NCBI RefSeq assembly: GCF_000380105.1
Contig: NZ_KB904449.1
Coordinates: forward strand, 44,377-108,376
Length of the DNA stretch: 64,000 nt
From: Streptococcus orisratti DSM 15617
GTDB lineage: Bacteria; Bacillota; Bacilli; Lactobacillales; Streptococcaceae
Direction: 5' to 3'
Both the position numbers and the translations under genes were made by a program. The notes beneath the pieces are model-generated. The model was not told where the DNA came from. It ran no database searches and saw only the letters and a program-made list of their open reading frames with translations. Positions 63,821 through 64,000 of the stretch are shown here, in pieces (the stretch's first letter is position 1; every line of letters starts with the position of its first letter).

Positions 63821-63849
63821 AATATAACACACAATTTCGATTTTGTAAA
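63821..63849 (-). promoter_or_regulatory. Promoter of the lacT-lacGFE-galactanase operon
   Basis: TTTACA (63844-63849), 17-base spacer, extended TATATT (63821-63826, preceded by TGT), minus strand. Confidence 0.7.
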
Positions 63850-64000
63850 CCCTTTCTTTGTGTTTTTTTGTTTGTTTTAAACATTTGGTAAATTCTCAAA
63901 GTAAGTTCTAGTTCCCGTCCTTCCAGAAGTTACTCTGAGAAAACTGCATAAAACCAACAGAATTTAGTCTCAGACTAAGTTCTGTTTTTGCCTAAAATGC
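63850..64000. other. Right edge with a terminator-like hairpin
   Basis: No gene is visible. A 13-base inverted repeat (ACAGAATTTAGTC / GACTAAGTTCTGT, 63957-63985) is followed by a T-run on the plus strand, so it could end a transcript, but no plus-strand gene lies before it in the window. Confidence 0.45.

Noticed and set aside
63957..63989. Terminator at the right edge as evidence of a plus-strand gene
   Set aside because: The hairpin is good, but no plus-strand ORF with a ribosome binding site precedes it in the window.

Overview
The window is AT-rich, low-GC Firmicute DNA and reads as a Streptococcus chromosome. Supporting signs are the sufCDSUB order, the uppP-mecA-RgpG/TagO-type transferase block, the AmiA-type lipoprotein, a BOX-like repeat, msm/raf and gal genes in their streptococcal order, and CodY boxes. 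The range of plant-polysaccharide genes, including a secreted endo-beta-1,4-galactanase, suggests the S. bovis/S. equinus complex (for example S. gallolyticus or S. infantarius). That species-level guess is an inference.

Layout. 0.3-6.9 kb: an orphan oligopeptide-binding lipoprotein diverges from three tandem D,D-carboxypeptidase paralogues; the first of these has lost two of its three active-site motifs. 7.2-12.7 kb: the SUF iron-sulfur operon sufC-D-S-U-B. 12.7-16.4 kb: a polyprenyl-phosphate GlcNAc-1-P transferase and mecA, then an IS200-type insertion, then uppP. 16.5-19.6 kb: a fused binding-protein/permease amino-acid transporter with its ATPase, and a VanZ-like membrane protein. 19.6-21.5 kb: two different MITE-like repeats, a 39-codon gene with a strong promoter, and an SPFH/band-7 gene preceded by a 23-codon membrane-peptide ORF. 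21.6-28.4 kb: branched-chain amino acid genes ilvD-B-N-C-A with a perfect CodY box at ilvD. 28.5-41.1 kb: mostly housekeeping genes (NUDIX, fakA-yloU, rpmB, tRNA-Leu, lipid-side hydrolase, pyrG with a CTP-type attenuator leader, proS, rseP, cdsA, uppS, yajC, a thioredoxin-like protein). 41.2-42.6 kb: a thiosulfate-type transporter and a TusA-like partner behind two near-identical palindromes.

42.7-63.9 kb is a sugar region centred on galactose. It holds the Leloir genes galK-T-E with divergent galR and an unknown gene between galT and galE; an alpha-galactoside (raffinose/melibiose) operon aga-msmE-F-G-gtfA with divergent AraC-type activator; and a lactose-type PTS operon (antiterminator, lacG, lacF, lacE) ending in a secreted GH53 endo-galactanase. 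Together they would release galactose from alpha-galactosides (to the Leloir pathway) and beta-1,4-galacto-oligosaccharides from pectic galactan (imported as 6-phosphates and cut by LacG). The ATPase for the Msm importer and the tagatose-6-phosphate genes are not in the window.

Regulation visible in the sequence includes CodY boxes (oligopeptide-binding gene, ilvD, ilvA), a cre site over the galK start region, a RAT/terminator switch before the lac antiterminator, repeated GGTARAAT boxes for the AraC-type regulator, and a pyrG leader that fits reiterative-transcription attenuation. Four repeat types occur: two MITE-like families, a BOX-like element and the IS200-type element. I saw no rRNA, CRISPR array, prophage or origin.
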